Positions 47,476 through 56,176 of a stretch of 64,000 bases of DNA are shown here, one piece after another. How positions within the stretch are numbered: the first letter of the stretch is position 1; every line of letters starts with the position of its first letter. The position numbers and the translations under genes were made by a program. The stretch is from Propionibacteriaceae bacterium UBA7704. GTDB lineage: Bacteria; Actinomycetota; Actinomycetes; Propionibacteriales; Propionibacteriaceae. Location of the stretch: contig DLGC01000018.1 of NCBI GenBank assembly GCA_002482525.1, positions 149,044-213,043 on the forward strand. The letters run 5' to 3'. The notes below the pieces were generated by a model. The model worked only from the letters and a program-made list of their open reading frames with translations. It made no database searches and had not been told where the DNA came from.

Positions 47476-48411
47476 ATGAGCGAGGAATCAGGAAAAAGGT
47501 CACACAAATTCGGCGGTGACGATGTCGACGAAGCGATCTTGAGGTTGCTCGAGGTTGATGGACGCCTCACCAAGACCGCGATCGCGCAGTCGTTGGGGCT
47601 TTCGCGCAGTTCCATTGCTGAGCGGCTGGACCGGCTGCTGGGCTCAGGCACCATCGAGGTCGTCGCGGTGCCGCACCCGCTGCTGTTGGGCATCGGCTGG
47701 ATGGGGTACGCACTCCTCGACGTCGAAGGCAGACTGCAGGCCGTCGCCGAGCCCCTGGCCGCTCATTCGTCGATTCCGTTCTGTTCCATCGTCACCGGGG
47801 AAGCACCGCTGCGAGCTGAGATTCGCGTCGACTCCACCGAGTCGGCCGCCGCGCTGATCGCCTGGATGCGCAGCATCCCGGGAGTGCGGTCGGTCAGCGT
47901 CACCCAGTACTTGGAGGTGCTGCGTGACGTGGTGGCACCGACCGGCGCGATTCACTCCCGCGTCGATGAGGTCGACCGTCGCATTCTGACCCAGCTCCAG
48001 ATCGACGGCCGCATGTCCTTGACCGAGATCGCAACTGCGGTGCGTCGCTCACCGGCCGCGATCCGCGATCGGTTGACCCGGCTACGCGAGGGTGGTGCCA
48101 TCCGCATCGGCGCGGTGCTTCGCCACGGGGCCCCCTTCGGACGCCGGGCCATGGGAGTGGGACTGCAACTCTCCGGCGGTGACTCCGAAGTGGTACATCG
48201 GGTGGCCGAATTGCCCGATCTGCTGTTCGCTGCCCGCGCCATGGGCCACTTCGACATGATCCTCACCCTGCGTGCGGGGTCCGCGCTGGAAATGCACGAG
48301 GTCGTCGAGGATCTCCGAGGGTGGCCCGGCGTCCGGGCTGCCGACACCTGGATCCACCTCGAAATCGTCAAAGAGCGCTACTACGGTGCCGAGCAGACAG
48401 TCATTCGGTGA
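47476..48411 (+). CDS. Duplicated Lrp/AsnC-family transcriptional regulator
   Basis: A 311-aa protein made of two Lrp-like halves. Helix-turn-helix 1 is VDEAILRLLEVDGRLTKTAI, continuing AQSLGLSRSSIAERLDRL; its ligand domain runs to about residue 150. Helix-turn-helix 2 is VDRRILTQLQIDGRMSLTEI, continuing ATAVRRSPAAIRDRLTRL, with a second RAM domain behind (YFDMILTL-like GHFDMILTLRAG). The form with two complete units is typical of Actinobacteria. It is divergent from the NTF2-permease-hydrolase operon and is the likely controller, with the imported compound or its product as ligand. A CATAAT -10-like box lies at 47436-47441. Confidence 0.85.
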   Translation: MSEESGKRSHKFGGDDVDEAILRLLEVDGRLTKTAIAQSLGLSRSSIAERLDRLLGSGTIEVVAVPHPLLLGIGWMGYALLDVEGRLQAVAEPLAAHSSIPFCSIVTGEAPLRAEIRVDSTESAAALIAWMRSIPGVRSVSVTQYLEVLRDVVAPTGAIHSRVDEVDRRILTQLQIDGRMSLTEIATAVRRSPAAIRDRLTRLREGGAIRIGAVLRHGAPFGRRAMGVGLQLSGGDSEVVHRVAELPDLLFAARAMGHFDMILTLRAGSALEMHEVVEDLRGWPGVRAADTWIHLEIVKERYYGAEQTVIR

Positions 48412-48420
48412 CGCCGCCGA

Positions 48421-49251
48421 TCACATCTCCTCGTGGGAGGCCGGATCGGCGTTGAACAGTCGGCCGTCAGCGGCACCCATCGCACTGATCGCGGCCATCT
48501 GGTCGTCGTCGAGTTCGAAGTCGAAGACCGCCAGGTTCTCGGCCTGCCGGGCCGGGGAGGCTGCCTTCGGCAGCGGGACGCAGCCGAGTTGAATCTGCCA
48601 GCGCAGCACCACCTGACCAGGGGTTCGTCCGGTCTGCTCGGCGACGGTCGTAATGGCGGGATCCGCCAGTGCCGAGGCTCGACCCAGCGGACTCCACGAT
48701 TGCGTGAGGATGCCTAGCTCGGCGTCCACCTGGCGCTGCTGGTCCTGAGTGAAACGCGGATGCAGTTCGATCTGGTTCACCGCCGGAGTGACGCCGGTCT
48801 CGGCGATGATGCGACTGAGGTGTTCGGGCAGGAAGTTGCTCACCCCGACCGAGCGCAGCAAGCCGCTTTGTCGCAGGTCGACCAGGGCCTGCCAAGCCTC
48901 GGCATAGTGGTCGGTGATCGGGTTGGGCCAGTGGATCAGGTACAAGTCGATCTGCTCCACCCCGAGTCGATAGGCCGACTCCTGGGCGCAGGCCGCCGCG
49001 TGGGCATAGCCGTGGTGGCGTCCGGGGAGTTTTGAGGTGATCGTGATCTCCTCCCTCGGCACCCCGGAGCGGCGAATCGCCTCGCCGACCGCGCCCTCGT
49101 TCTCGTAGTTCACCGCGGAGTCGATCAGCCGGTAGCCCGTCTGCAGAGCGCTGACGATGGCGTCCACGCCGGCGGCGCCGCGCAGCGGATAGGTGCCAAA
49201 GCCGATGGCCGGCAGGTCATACCCATCATTGAGTCGATGACAAGGGATCAT
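48421..49251 (-). CDS. Aldo/keto reductase, 2,5-diketo-D-gluconate reductase type
   Basis: A 276-aa NADPH-dependent reductase. Tetrad residues are in DSAVNYENEGAVGEAIRR (D and Y), ITSKLPGRHHGY (K) and LYLIHWPNP (H). The family blocks GVSNFLPEHLSRIIAETG, PAVNQIELHPRF and VPLPKAASPARQAENL are present. It belongs to the AKR5-like group that reduces ketogulonates and methylglyoxal. It is convergent with the Lrp gene and stands 9 bp downstream of the GalT-like gene stop, so it may be co-transcribed. Confidence 0.9.
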   Translation of the reverse strand: MIPCHRLNDGYDLPAIGFGTYPLRGAAGVDAIVSALQTGYRLIDSAVNYENEGAVGEAIRRSGVPREEITITSKLPGRHHGYAHAAACAQESAYRLGVEQIDLYLIHWPNPITDHYAEAWQALVDLRQSGLLRSVGVSNFLPEHLSRIIAETGVTPAVNQIELHPRFTQDQQRQVDAELGILTQSWSPLGRASALADPAITTVAEQTGRTPGQVVLRWQIQLGCVPLPKAASPARQAENLAVFDFELDDDQMAAISAMGAADGRLFNADPASHEEM

Positions 49252-49260
49252 GGTTCGACC

Positions 49261-50604
49261 CTAGCTGCGATTGGTTCGATACAGCAGCGGGTTGGGGCGG
49301 CAGCTCGTCTCGGTTGCCAAGGGCATCTCGGCGATCAGTCCCTGTTCGCGCAGCTCGAACAGTCGAGGCACCACCCGGTCGCGCAGGTGCACCGGGGAGA
49401 TGGTGTTCAGGTAGATCTTGGTGGCGCCTTCGAAACCGGCGATGGTGGAGGTGCGCCACTTCAACATCACCCGCCACGGCATCGGCAGATCGGAATCGAC
49501 CGGACGGTAGTGCCACTCCTCGTTATTGGGCACATCCACACCGGTAGCGGCGTGCATGGCGTGAATCATGTCCGACATGCCGCGCAACTCCTCAGGGGTG
49601 TGATTCCACGGATCGCAGGCCTCGGACTTGGAGTAGATCTCGATGGTCGGGTACCGGTGCCCGAAACCGGCGAAGGCGATCGCATGGTCGGTTTCGGCCA
49701 GCACCAGATTGTGATAGCCGGCGTAGTTGGGGCCGTACTCGTTGTAGATGTTGGGGTTGACGCGCAGCCGCTGCATCGCCTGCTCGTGTTGGACGCCGCG
49801 CTCGTCGATCGACACCAGCTGCTTGTGCAGATGGTCGAAGGACGCCCCGGCCGGTCGCAACCAGTTTTGAAAGACCGCCACATAGCGGGTGTAGCGATTC
49901 AGCTCGAACAAGGCCTTGACCGATTCGGTCGTGAACGCGATGAACTGGTTGTGCTCCTCGGTGGTGAGCGTGCCGGCGCCCGCCAACTGGGTGTTGTCGG
50001 TGGCGCCGTCGATGAAGTGCCGTCGGGCGATGAGCACATCGTGCCCGCCCCCGAAGAATCCGGACGCAGCAGTCAACACCTCATCCTCCGGCAAGGCGGC
50101 GACGACGGTTTCGGTGAGGCCACCGGCGCGCAGCTTGGCGCGGGCCACCGAGAGCACATGATCCCGCCCGGCCGGTGAAGCCAGGTACTCGTCACGGCGT
50201 TGCCGAACCCGGTCGGGCAACTCGTAGCCGTAGTTCAGATGCCAATAGTCGTAGGACAGGATCTCGAACAGATTCGGTACCCGTCGGAACTCCGCGACAG
50301 TGGCGTCCAGATCTTCAGCGCTCACCCGATGACGGGTTTCCCAACCACCCTCGGCGGTGCGGATGACCCGCGACTTCTCCGGCGGGCTATCGGCGTAGCG
50401 ACGCTCGCAGAAGGCGCAGTAGTGGCCGTGCTCGGCGGGATCCAGCGGCACCGGATCGGGCAGCTTGACCCCGAGCGGACGATTGCCGCGCCCAGCGACG
50501 GTCCACACTTCGGTTCCGCTGAACGGATTGAGCTGCTTGACGGTGCCGTCAGCAAGCTCGGAGATGTACTCCGGCGCGCGCACATAGTGCGGAGTATCCG
50601 TCAT
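49261..50604 (-). CDS. DUF4921 / GalT-like HIT-superfamily protein
   Basis: A 447-aa protein from ATG 50604, which follows AGGGGG. It resembles galactose-1-phosphate uridylyltransferase in having a zinc-like site YCAFCERRYADSP (Cys pair) and the HIT active-site stretch GASFDHLHKQLVSI, where GalT has HPHxQ. Other strong blocks are NLFEILSYDYWHLNYGYELP, EYGPNYAGYHNLVLAETDHA and NNEEWHYRPVD. I expect a nucleotidyl- or phosphate-transferring enzyme, but the substrate is not established for DUF4921. Confidence 0.75.
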   Translation of the reverse strand: MTDTPHYVRAPEYISELADGTVKQLNPFSGTEVWTVAGRGNRPLGVKLPDPVPLDPAEHGHYCAFCERRYADSPPEKSRVIRTAEGGWETRHRVSAEDLDATVAEFRRVPNLFEILSYDYWHLNYGYELPDRVRQRRDEYLASPAGRDHVLSVARAKLRAGGLTETVVAALPEDEVLTAASGFFGGGHDVLIARRHFIDGATDNTQLAGAGTLTTEEHNQFIAFTTESVKALFELNRYTRYVAVFQNWLRPAGASFDHLHKQLVSIDERGVQHEQAMQRLRVNPNIYNEYGPNYAGYHNLVLAETDHAIAFAGFGHRYPTIEIYSKSEACDPWNHTPEELRGMSDMIHAMHAATGVDVPNNEEWHYRPVDSDLPMPWRVMLKWRTSTIAGFEGATKIYLNTISPVHLRDRVVPRLFELREQGLIAEMPLATETSCRPNPLLYRTNRS

Positions 50605-50627
50605 GCTGCCCCCTGGGTCGGTTCCCA

Positions 50628-52820
50628 TCACGGTAGCGCCTCAGCCTTCTCGGGCCGGTTCGCGGTGCGATCACTGCCCAGTATGACCAACTGCTGGGTG
50701 GCTCGGGTCATTGCCACGTAGCGATCCACGACCCCGGAGAGATCGTCGCCAAAAGCAACCGAGTCGACGAGCACCACCAGATCGAATTCCAGCCCCTTGG
50801 CCTCGACCGGGGTGAGCGACTGCACCCGCGCGGTGGGGCGGAACGAGTCATCGCCGATCACGCAGGCGGTGCCGCTGGCGTTGGTGGCGAGCCATTCCTC
50901 GATCGCCCTCGGCAAGTCTGCCGGCGAGCCGTACCGCACGGGGGCCCCACCGGGTCGAATCGAGCGGGGAACGTTCGCGTCCGGTAGTACCGCCTTGATC
51001 ACCGGCTCGGCGGCGGTCATCACCTCCTGCGGGGTGCGGTAGTTGACGTTCAATCGGGCGTGGCGAATGGTGTCGAAGCCCAGTCTGGCGAGCCGCTGGT
51101 GCCAGCTTTCGGTGAAGCCGTTACGGGCTTGCGCGCGATCGCCCACGATGGTGAAGCTGCGCGACGGGCAGCGGCGCAGCAGCATCTGCCATTCGGCATC
51201 GGTCAGTTCTTGAGCCTCGTCGACGATCACGTGGGCGAACGGTCCGACGAGCGGATCGCGCGTGATCGTGGGCAGCGCGTCGTCGTGAAGCAGGTCCTCG
51301 CGCAGGCTTTGCCGGTTGAGTAGCGGCAGCGGGCTTTCGGGATCGTCATCGGCCTGGAGCAGGTTCGTCACCACCTGATCCATGTAGGCGCGATCCTCGG
51401 CGAGGACGGCTCGTCGCTCGCGGCGATGCAGCGAAGCCAACGGATCACCGAGCCGTGCCTGCATCGCATCCAGCAGGGGAAGGTCGGACGTCGTCCACGG
51501 TGAGCCTTCCGCACGTTTGAGGAGGTGGCGTTCCTCCTCGCTGAGCCAGGGTGCGCAGCGGCGCAGGTAGGCAGGTACCGACCACAAGTCGCCGACCAGA
51601 TCGGTGGCCTGCAGGATCGGCCAGGTTCGTTGAAAAGTCCGACGCAGGTCATCGTTGGTGGCCAGCGCGCCACGCAGCTCGTCGGGAGTCACCGGCGCAT
51701 CGTCGATCTGGCTCAAGCCGATCTCGGTCGCGATATCGAGCAGTGCCTCCCAGATGTCGTCGCGGGCGTCGTTGTGAGGCGTCCCGTCGTCGACGGCTTC
51801 GAAGGCCTCGGCCCAATCGGCGCGCGTTAGGCGTACCTCGACCCAAGGAGTCTCGATGATCATGGTCGCCGTGGGAAGGTCCTCATAGAGGCTGACGGCA
51901 GGTTCTACGGCATCGAGCAATCTGGCCGGTGCTTTCAGCCGCGCGACAGCGGGCTGTAGCTCGGCGTGCGCGTCGGTCCCCTGTGGAACCAGATCCGCCA
52001 GGGTGCAGCTGAGCACCCCCTCCTCGCCCAAGCCGGGGAGCACATCGGCGACGTAGCGCAGGTAGTGACGGTGGGGTCCGACGAAAAGCAGCCCGCCGTG
52101 GCTCCCGGACAGCCGAGCATCGGCGTAGAGCAGATAGGCCGCGCGGTGCAGCGCGACCACGGTCTTGCCCGTGCCCGGGCCGCCGTCGACCACCAACGCG
52201 CCAGCCGAATCCGCGCGGACAATGGCGTCCTGGTCGGCCTGGAGAGTGGCCAACACATCGCGCATCCTTCGCGATCGGCTTGAGCTCAGGCTGGCGATGA
52301 AGGCCGAGTCCTGGTCGAGCGCGAGCGCCTGCGTCGCTGCGGTTGCGGCGAACGATTCGTCCCAGTAGTCGATGATGCGACCGTCACGCCAGCGATAGCG
52401 ACGGCGACTCACCAAACCCAACGGGTGGGCGGCCGTCGCTGCGAAGAACGGCTCCGCCGCCGGAGTGCGCCAGTCGATGATGAGCGGGCTTCCGGCGCTA
52501 TCGCTGATCCCGACCCTGCCGATGTAGACCACTTCGGAGTCCTGTCTGACGATGCGTCCCAGGCACAGGTCGACGCCGAAACGCTGCAGCACGCCGAGGC
52601 GGCCCGACAGCCGATGGATCTCCAGGTCGCGATCCATGGCGGCGCGTCCCCGCCGTCCGGGAGCGCGGCGCAGTTCGGCCAACTGCGCCGTCAGGGAACG
52701 CTTCTGATCGCTGATCGTGGCCGCGACCAGCGCCAACTGCCGTTGGTCGTGCTCGATGAGCGAGGCTTCCGCCTTCGCGGCGAGGTGGCGCGGGAGTGCG
52801 AATATGACGGGATCGGCCAC
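50628..52820 (-). CDS. helR: HelD/HelR-type RNA polymerase-associated helicase
   Basis: A 730-aa superfamily 1 helicase-like protein. The N-terminal antiparallel coiled coil (about 15-80) is the arm that enters RNA polymerase in HelD proteins. Walker A is VVDGGPGTGKTVVALHRAAY (about 205-224). Later motifs are VIVDEAQELTDAEWQMLLRR, TIVGDRAQARNGFTE, LNVNYRTPQEVM and the C-terminal VEAKGLEFDLVVLVDS with AMTRATQQLVIL. HelD releases stalled polymerase; the actinobacterial HelR subgroup displaces rifamycins and gives tolerance. GTG 52820 follows GAGGAGG. The palindrome upstream (52899-52933) supports the HelR assignment. Confidence 0.85.
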   Translation of the reverse strand: MADPVIFALPRHLAAKAEASLIEHDQRQLALVAATISDQKRSLTAQLAELRRAPGRRGRAAMDRDLEIHRLSGRLGVLQRFGVDLCLGRIVRQDSEVVYIGRVGISDSAGSPLIIDWRTPAAEPFFAATAAHPLGLVSRRRYRWRDGRIIDYWDESFAATAATQALALDQDSAFIASLSSSRSRRMRDVLATLQADQDAIVRADSAGALVVDGGPGTGKTVVALHRAAYLLYADARLSGSHGGLLFVGPHRHYLRYVADVLPGLGEEGVLSCTLADLVPQGTDAHAELQPAVARLKAPARLLDAVEPAVSLYEDLPTATMIIETPWVEVRLTRADWAEAFEAVDDGTPHNDARDDIWEALLDIATEIGLSQIDDAPVTPDELRGALATNDDLRRTFQRTWPILQATDLVGDLWSVPAYLRRCAPWLSEEERHLLKRAEGSPWTTSDLPLLDAMQARLGDPLASLHRRERRAVLAEDRAYMDQVVTNLLQADDDPESPLPLLNRQSLREDLLHDDALPTITRDPLVGPFAHVIVDEAQELTDAEWQMLLRRCPSRSFTIVGDRAQARNGFTESWHQRLARLGFDTIRHARLNVNYRTPQEVMTAAEPVIKAVLPDANVPRSIRPGGAPVRYGSPADLPRAIEEWLATNASGTACVIGDDSFRPTARVQSLTPVEAKGLEFDLVVLVDSVAFGDDLSGVVDRYVAMTRATQQLVILGSDRTANRPEKAEALP

Positions 52821-52889
52821 GGGCGTCCTCCTCGGAGGGTGAGATCTTTCGCCTCATCGGCGCCACCGGGCACCGGATCGGAGGGATCG

Positions 52890-52933
52890 ATTGTGCCCCC
52901 GCACCGGGGCCTTGCGGCAAGACCCGGGTGCGG
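52890..52933 (-). promoter_or_regulatory. Rifamycin-associated element (RAE)-like palindrome and promoter of helR
   Basis: A 35-bp dyad, 52899-52933, is centred on CTTGCGGCAAG and pairs at 15 of 17 arm positions. Its core and the flanking G and C runs match what I recall of the RAE found upstream of rifamycin-resistance genes. On the minus strand TTGCCG (52918-52913) inside the dyad and CACAAT (52895-52890) form a -35/-10 pair with exactly 17 bases between them. A protein or stalled polymerase acting on the dyad would therefore control transcription of the helicase gene about 70 bases downstream. Confidence 0.7.
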
Positions 52934-53076
52934 CTATATGTTGGAAGTGGCAAGGGTTGATGCTCGCCGGTGCCCGTCTGCGGAATGTCCCGTGACGCAG
53001 GCAGTGGCGAGGGCCACCGCCGGACACACCACAGCGACCAGACAGCCCTAAGGCTGCTGGTCGAAGGTGGCGTGAA

Positions 53077-53925
53077 TCAGCCGACGCTGACCTTGCTGAG
53101 CGGCCGCGCGAAGCTGCGTCCGCGGGTGAACCAGCGTTCCAACTCCTCGTTGGTGCCGCCGTCGGCGAAGGTCCCGGTCACGTGATCTGCGGCGGATTGC
53201 ACATCGACAGGAGCATCGCCCACGGCGACACCCCGCCCTGCCCACTGCAGCATCTCGATGTCGTTGCGACCGTCACCGATGGCCAACACGTCGTTGGCAC
53301 GGAATCCCAGCGCATCGACGACGGCCTGCAGGCCGCTGGCCTTGTTCACACCGGCTGGTGCAATATCGAGCCACGCGCTCCAACCCACCGAGTAGCTCAC
53401 GCCGTGCAGACCAATGCGATTGGCCAAGGCGATGAACTCGGTATCGGAGGCGTTCGGATCGCGCACCACGATGCGGGTCACGTCGTCGCCGACGACCTGC
53501 TCGGTGCTGACCACCTCGATGTCACCGGTCAGTTCCCCGTCAGGGAACGGCTGAGTGACCCGGTAGCCGGTTCCGATCACTTCAGCGGCGATCGAGGCAT
53601 TGGGGTGTTCTTCCAGCACTCGTGCCACCACATGGGAGGCATCGAAGGTGCAGGTGTTGATTAATTCGAAAGGCGGGAACTGAACGGTGACCGCTCCGTT
53701 GGAGCAGATTGCCGGACCTGCGGGCAGGTCGAGTTCCTCAAAGACGGGGCGCGTGGCAAGCCAGGCGCGTCCTGTCGTCAGGATGACCGGTGTTCCGGCC
53801 ATCGCAATACGTCGGATCGTCCGACGCAACTCTGTGGGTAGCACTCCCTCGTGATCGACGATCGTTCCGTCGATATCCAGTGCTACCACTTGCGGCCTCC
53901 AAGCCGCGTGTTCACTGTTATTCAT
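53077..53925 (-). CDS. HAD-superfamily hydrolase, Cof type
   Basis: A 282-aa phosphatase from ATG 53925, preceded by GGGGACA. Motif I is VVALDIDGTIVDHEG, motif II is ILTTGRAW, motif III is the lysine in VNKASGLQAVVDALG and motif IV is AIGDGRNDIEML. The C2B-type cap (about 90-195) places it with the Cof group, which dephosphorylates sugar phosphates or cofactors such as FMN and PLP intermediates. It lies alone; its 3' end faces the helR upstream region. Confidence 0.88.
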   Translation of the reverse strand: MNNSEHAAWRPQVVALDIDGTIVDHEGVLPTELRRTIRRIAMAGTPVILTTGRAWLATRPVFEELDLPAGPAICSNGAVTVQFPPFELINTCTFDASHVVARVLEEHPNASIAAEVIGTGYRVTQPFPDGELTGDIEVVSTEQVVGDDVTRIVVRDPNASDTEFIALANRIGLHGVSYSVGWSAWLDIAPAGVNKASGLQAVVDALGFRANDVLAIGDGRNDIEMLQWAGRGVAVGDAPVDVQSAADHVTGTFADGGTNEELERWFTRGRSFARPLSKVSVG

Positions 53926-54014
53926 CTTGTCCCCAGGGTAGCTGCCCTCGGTGACAAGGCAATGAACACCTGATGAAAGCTGCTTAGAGCCCTCGCGGCC
54001 CGGCGTGTGGCGCA

Positions 54015-54079
54015 ATCTTGCCCCCAGATCGTGTTTTCAGACTCCAGAAGGGGTCTCTGCGACGATCTGGGGGCAAGAT
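54015..54079. terminator. Perfect 18-bp inverted repeat after the radical SAM gene
   Basis: ATCTTGCCCCCAGATCGT (54015-54032) pairs fully with ACGATCTGGGGGCAAGAT (54062-54079). The 29-base loop can form a further AGACTCC/GGGTCT stem. It begins four bases beyond the stop of the radical SAM gene and is most likely its terminator. Confidence 0.6.
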
Positions 54080-54083
54080 CCGG

Positions 54084-54974
54084 TCAGCCTGCTTTCGGCA
54101 ACGTCAGCCCAGTGGATTCAGGCTGCTGATTGCGGCCGGCGAACAGTTTCGGGAAGGTCGGCCACACATTCGCCCCGGTCGCAGTGGCGAAGTTCGCGTG
54201 TGGCCCGTCGGCCTCGGTGATGATCACATTGACCTTCGGCAGGTAGATCCCTGCCGCGGCGACTACCCGGGCCCAATAGTGCGGGTTCACGGGATCCTCG
54301 GCAGCCATTCCAGTGTGCGGGAACGGGATGAACGGCTGAATCACCAAGCTGTTCAGCTCCATTCCGGCCAACAGTTCCAAACTGGCGATCACATCAGCCT
54401 CAGGCAGACCGAAACCCAGCACGAAGCCGCTCTGTAGCTTCAGCCCGAGATCTTGGACATTCGCAATCGTCTCCAGCCGATCAGCGAGGGTGTCGCCGCC
54501 AGGCCTGAAACGCCGATAGATCTCCTCGTTGATCGACTCAAGGCCGCACCAGTAGCCGTCCATGCCGGCGTCCTGCAAACCTTCCAAGGACTCCCGATCG
54601 ATGGCGCCGCTGAGGCCGAAGACCTCCACGTCGAAACGCTCCTTGACTGCTTTCACCGAGGCGAAGAAGTAGCTGGGCAGGTGGTACCCGAGCCAGCCTG
54701 ACGGCATCAGGATGCGCTTGACTCCCAGGCCGACCTGAACTTCGGCCTGAGCCAGGATCTGGTCGATGGGGCGGCGCGCCTCGAACATCTGCTGCTCGGA
54801 TTTGAAGCACTCCCACTTGCAGTGCTCACAGCGAGGATCAGTGCGGCAGGCCGGATTGATCAGATTGGGTGACCAGTGGAACTGGGGCAGGTCCTTGCGG
54901 ACCTCCTGGGCCTGGGCGAAGAGTTCCTCATCGCCCAGAGCCAGGAGTTCGGCCACCGAGGTGGTTGGATGCAT
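54084..54974 (-). CDS. Radical SAM protein with Cx5CxxC cluster motif (biotin-synthase/HmdB-like)
   Basis: A 296-aa radical SAM enzyme. The cluster-binding cysteines are C43, C49 and C52 in ACRTDPRCEHCKWECFK, a Cx5CxxC spacing instead of the canonical Cx3CxxC, with a fourth cysteine at 56. Cx5CxxC is known from HmdB/HcgA-type enzymes related to biotin synthase. Further blocks are MPSGWLGYHLPSYFF (glycine-rich), FGLSGAIDRESLEGLQDAGM, GYWCGLESINEEIYRRFRPG and LQSGFVLGFGLPEADVIASL, which fit the TIM barrel. It begins 7 bp after the binding-protein gene, with GAGGCA as ribosome site inside that gene's end, so it is co-transcribed with a metal-complex importer. The product is unknown. Confidence 0.8.
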   Translation of the reverse strand: MHPTTSVAELLALGDEELFAQAQEVRKDLPQFHWSPNLINPACRTDPRCEHCKWECFKSEQQMFEARRPIDQILAQAEVQVGLGVKRILMPSGWLGYHLPSYFFASVKAVKERFDVEVFGLSGAIDRESLEGLQDAGMDGYWCGLESINEEIYRRFRPGGDTLADRLETIANVQDLGLKLQSGFVLGFGLPEADVIASLELLAGMELNSLVIQPFIPFPHTGMAAEDPVNPHYWARVVAAAGIYLPKVNVIITEADGPHANFATATGANVWPTFPKLFAGRNQQPESTGLTLPKAG

Positions 54975-54981
54975 CAGTGCC

Positions 54982-56085
54982 TCAGTTCGCCGTTGCGTTC
55001 TTCAACACGGTGGCCACCTGAGCGTCGGTCAACTCCACGTCGTAGAAAGTGGCGTAGAAGTCCTTGACCTGAGCGGCGATATCCAGGCTGATCTCATCGG
55101 GGTAGAGCAGATTGCCCAGCCACTGCACCCCGATCACCCGGGTGGCGCTCGGCGGACGATCCGTCCAGTTGAACGGAATCGCCGGCACCGTGTAGACGCG
55201 GTGATTCTTCACCGCCGACAGCTCGGCCCACTTCGCATCGGTAGTGATCAGCTTGTAGGCATCCGATCCGCCCGACCAGGGGCTGACCAGAATCACGTCG
55301 GGATCCCAACTGGCGACCTGCTCCAGCGACACCGGAGTCATGCCCATGCCGGCCTTCATTTCGACATCGGCAACATTCTTGCCGCCCACGAAGTCAATGA
55401 CCTCGGTGTGGTCCGAACCGGTGGGATCGGTGGTCAGGCCGGTGGCACCCTCGGCGTAATACACCGAAACCTTCTTATCGGTGGGAACCGTGGCAGCCTT
55501 GGCAGCAATATCGGCGAAGGTCTTCTCGCTGTAGGCGGCCAGCTTCTCGGCCCGCTCGCTGACCCCCAACCAGTCGCCCAGTTCACGATAGGTCGCTGCC
55601 GTCTTGTCCAGGCTGGAGTCCATCAGCACCACGGGACGCCCGGTCTTGGACTGGATGGTCTCAGCCAACTGCTTGCCATTGGTGTTGATGCCGGTCGAAG
55701 TCATGACCACGATCAGATCCGGGCTGAGCTTGATGATCTCCTCCATGTTTGCGGTGGACTTCTCGCCCATCCAGCCGCCGACCGCCGGCAGGGTGCGCGC
55801 CTTCTCGATGAGGAAAGGCTTGATCGCATCGCTGGGAGCATTCACCCAAGCGGCGAGCTTCTCCGGGGCCAGTGAATAGACCATGGGCTCGGCCGTCGGC
55901 ACCGCGCAATAGACAGTGTTGATGGTGGTGGGAATCTCGACGCTGCGTCCGGCGGCGTCGGTGACGGTTCGCGTGGCTGCCGTGGTGTTCTCGGCCGCTC
56001 CGGAACTGGTTGCACAGCCGGTCAGGGCTGTGAAGGCCGTAGCCAGCCCCGCCAGTATCGCCACCCAGCGAAGTCTCTTTGTCAT
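54982..56085 (-). CDS. FecB/BtuF-type ABC transporter substrate-binding lipoprotein
   Basis: A 367-aa lipoprotein from ATG 56085, placed eight bases after a GGGG-rich ribosome site; ATG 56091 is too close to it. The signal ends in the lipobox LTGC (TALTGCATSSG). The type III binding-protein layout is visible: VTDAAGRSVEIPTTINTVYC, then LPAVGGWMGEKSTANMEEII, LSPDLIVVMTSTG, a long linking helix and a second lobe with YAEGATGLTTDPTGSDHTEV and VNDRPPSATRVIG-like WTDRPPSATRVIGVQWLG. Such proteins bind siderophores, haem, cobalamin or other metal complexes. The YCAVPTAEPMVYSL stretch has an unusual cysteine. Confidence 0.87.
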   Translation of the reverse strand: MTKRLRWVAILAGLATAFTALTGCATSSGAAENTTAATRTVTDAAGRSVEIPTTINTVYCAVPTAEPMVYSLAPEKLAAWVNAPSDAIKPFLIEKARTLPAVGGWMGEKSTANMEEIIKLSPDLIVVMTSTGINTNGKQLAETIQSKTGRPVVLMDSSLDKTAATYRELGDWLGVSERAEKLAAYSEKTFADIAAKAATVPTDKKVSVYYAEGATGLTTDPTGSDHTEVIDFVGGKNVADVEMKAGMGMTPVSLEQVASWDPDVILVSPWSGGSDAYKLITTDAKWAELSAVKNHRVYTVPAIPFNWTDRPPSATRVIGVQWLGNLLYPDEISLDIAAQVKDFYATFYDVELTDAQVATVLKNATAN

Positions 56086-56176
56086 GCTCATGTCCCCTTC
56101 CATAGGCCGGCCACTGGCCGGGTCGTGATGGCGGCGTGGCTCGTGCCGTCGTGGGGCCACCGCCAGGCCCCAGGTC

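Noticed and set aside
53946..54083. tRNA-like or attachment-site structure around the 18-bp inverted repeat
   Set aside because: No cloverleaf, anticodon arm or CCA end can be drawn; a terminator is the simpler reading.
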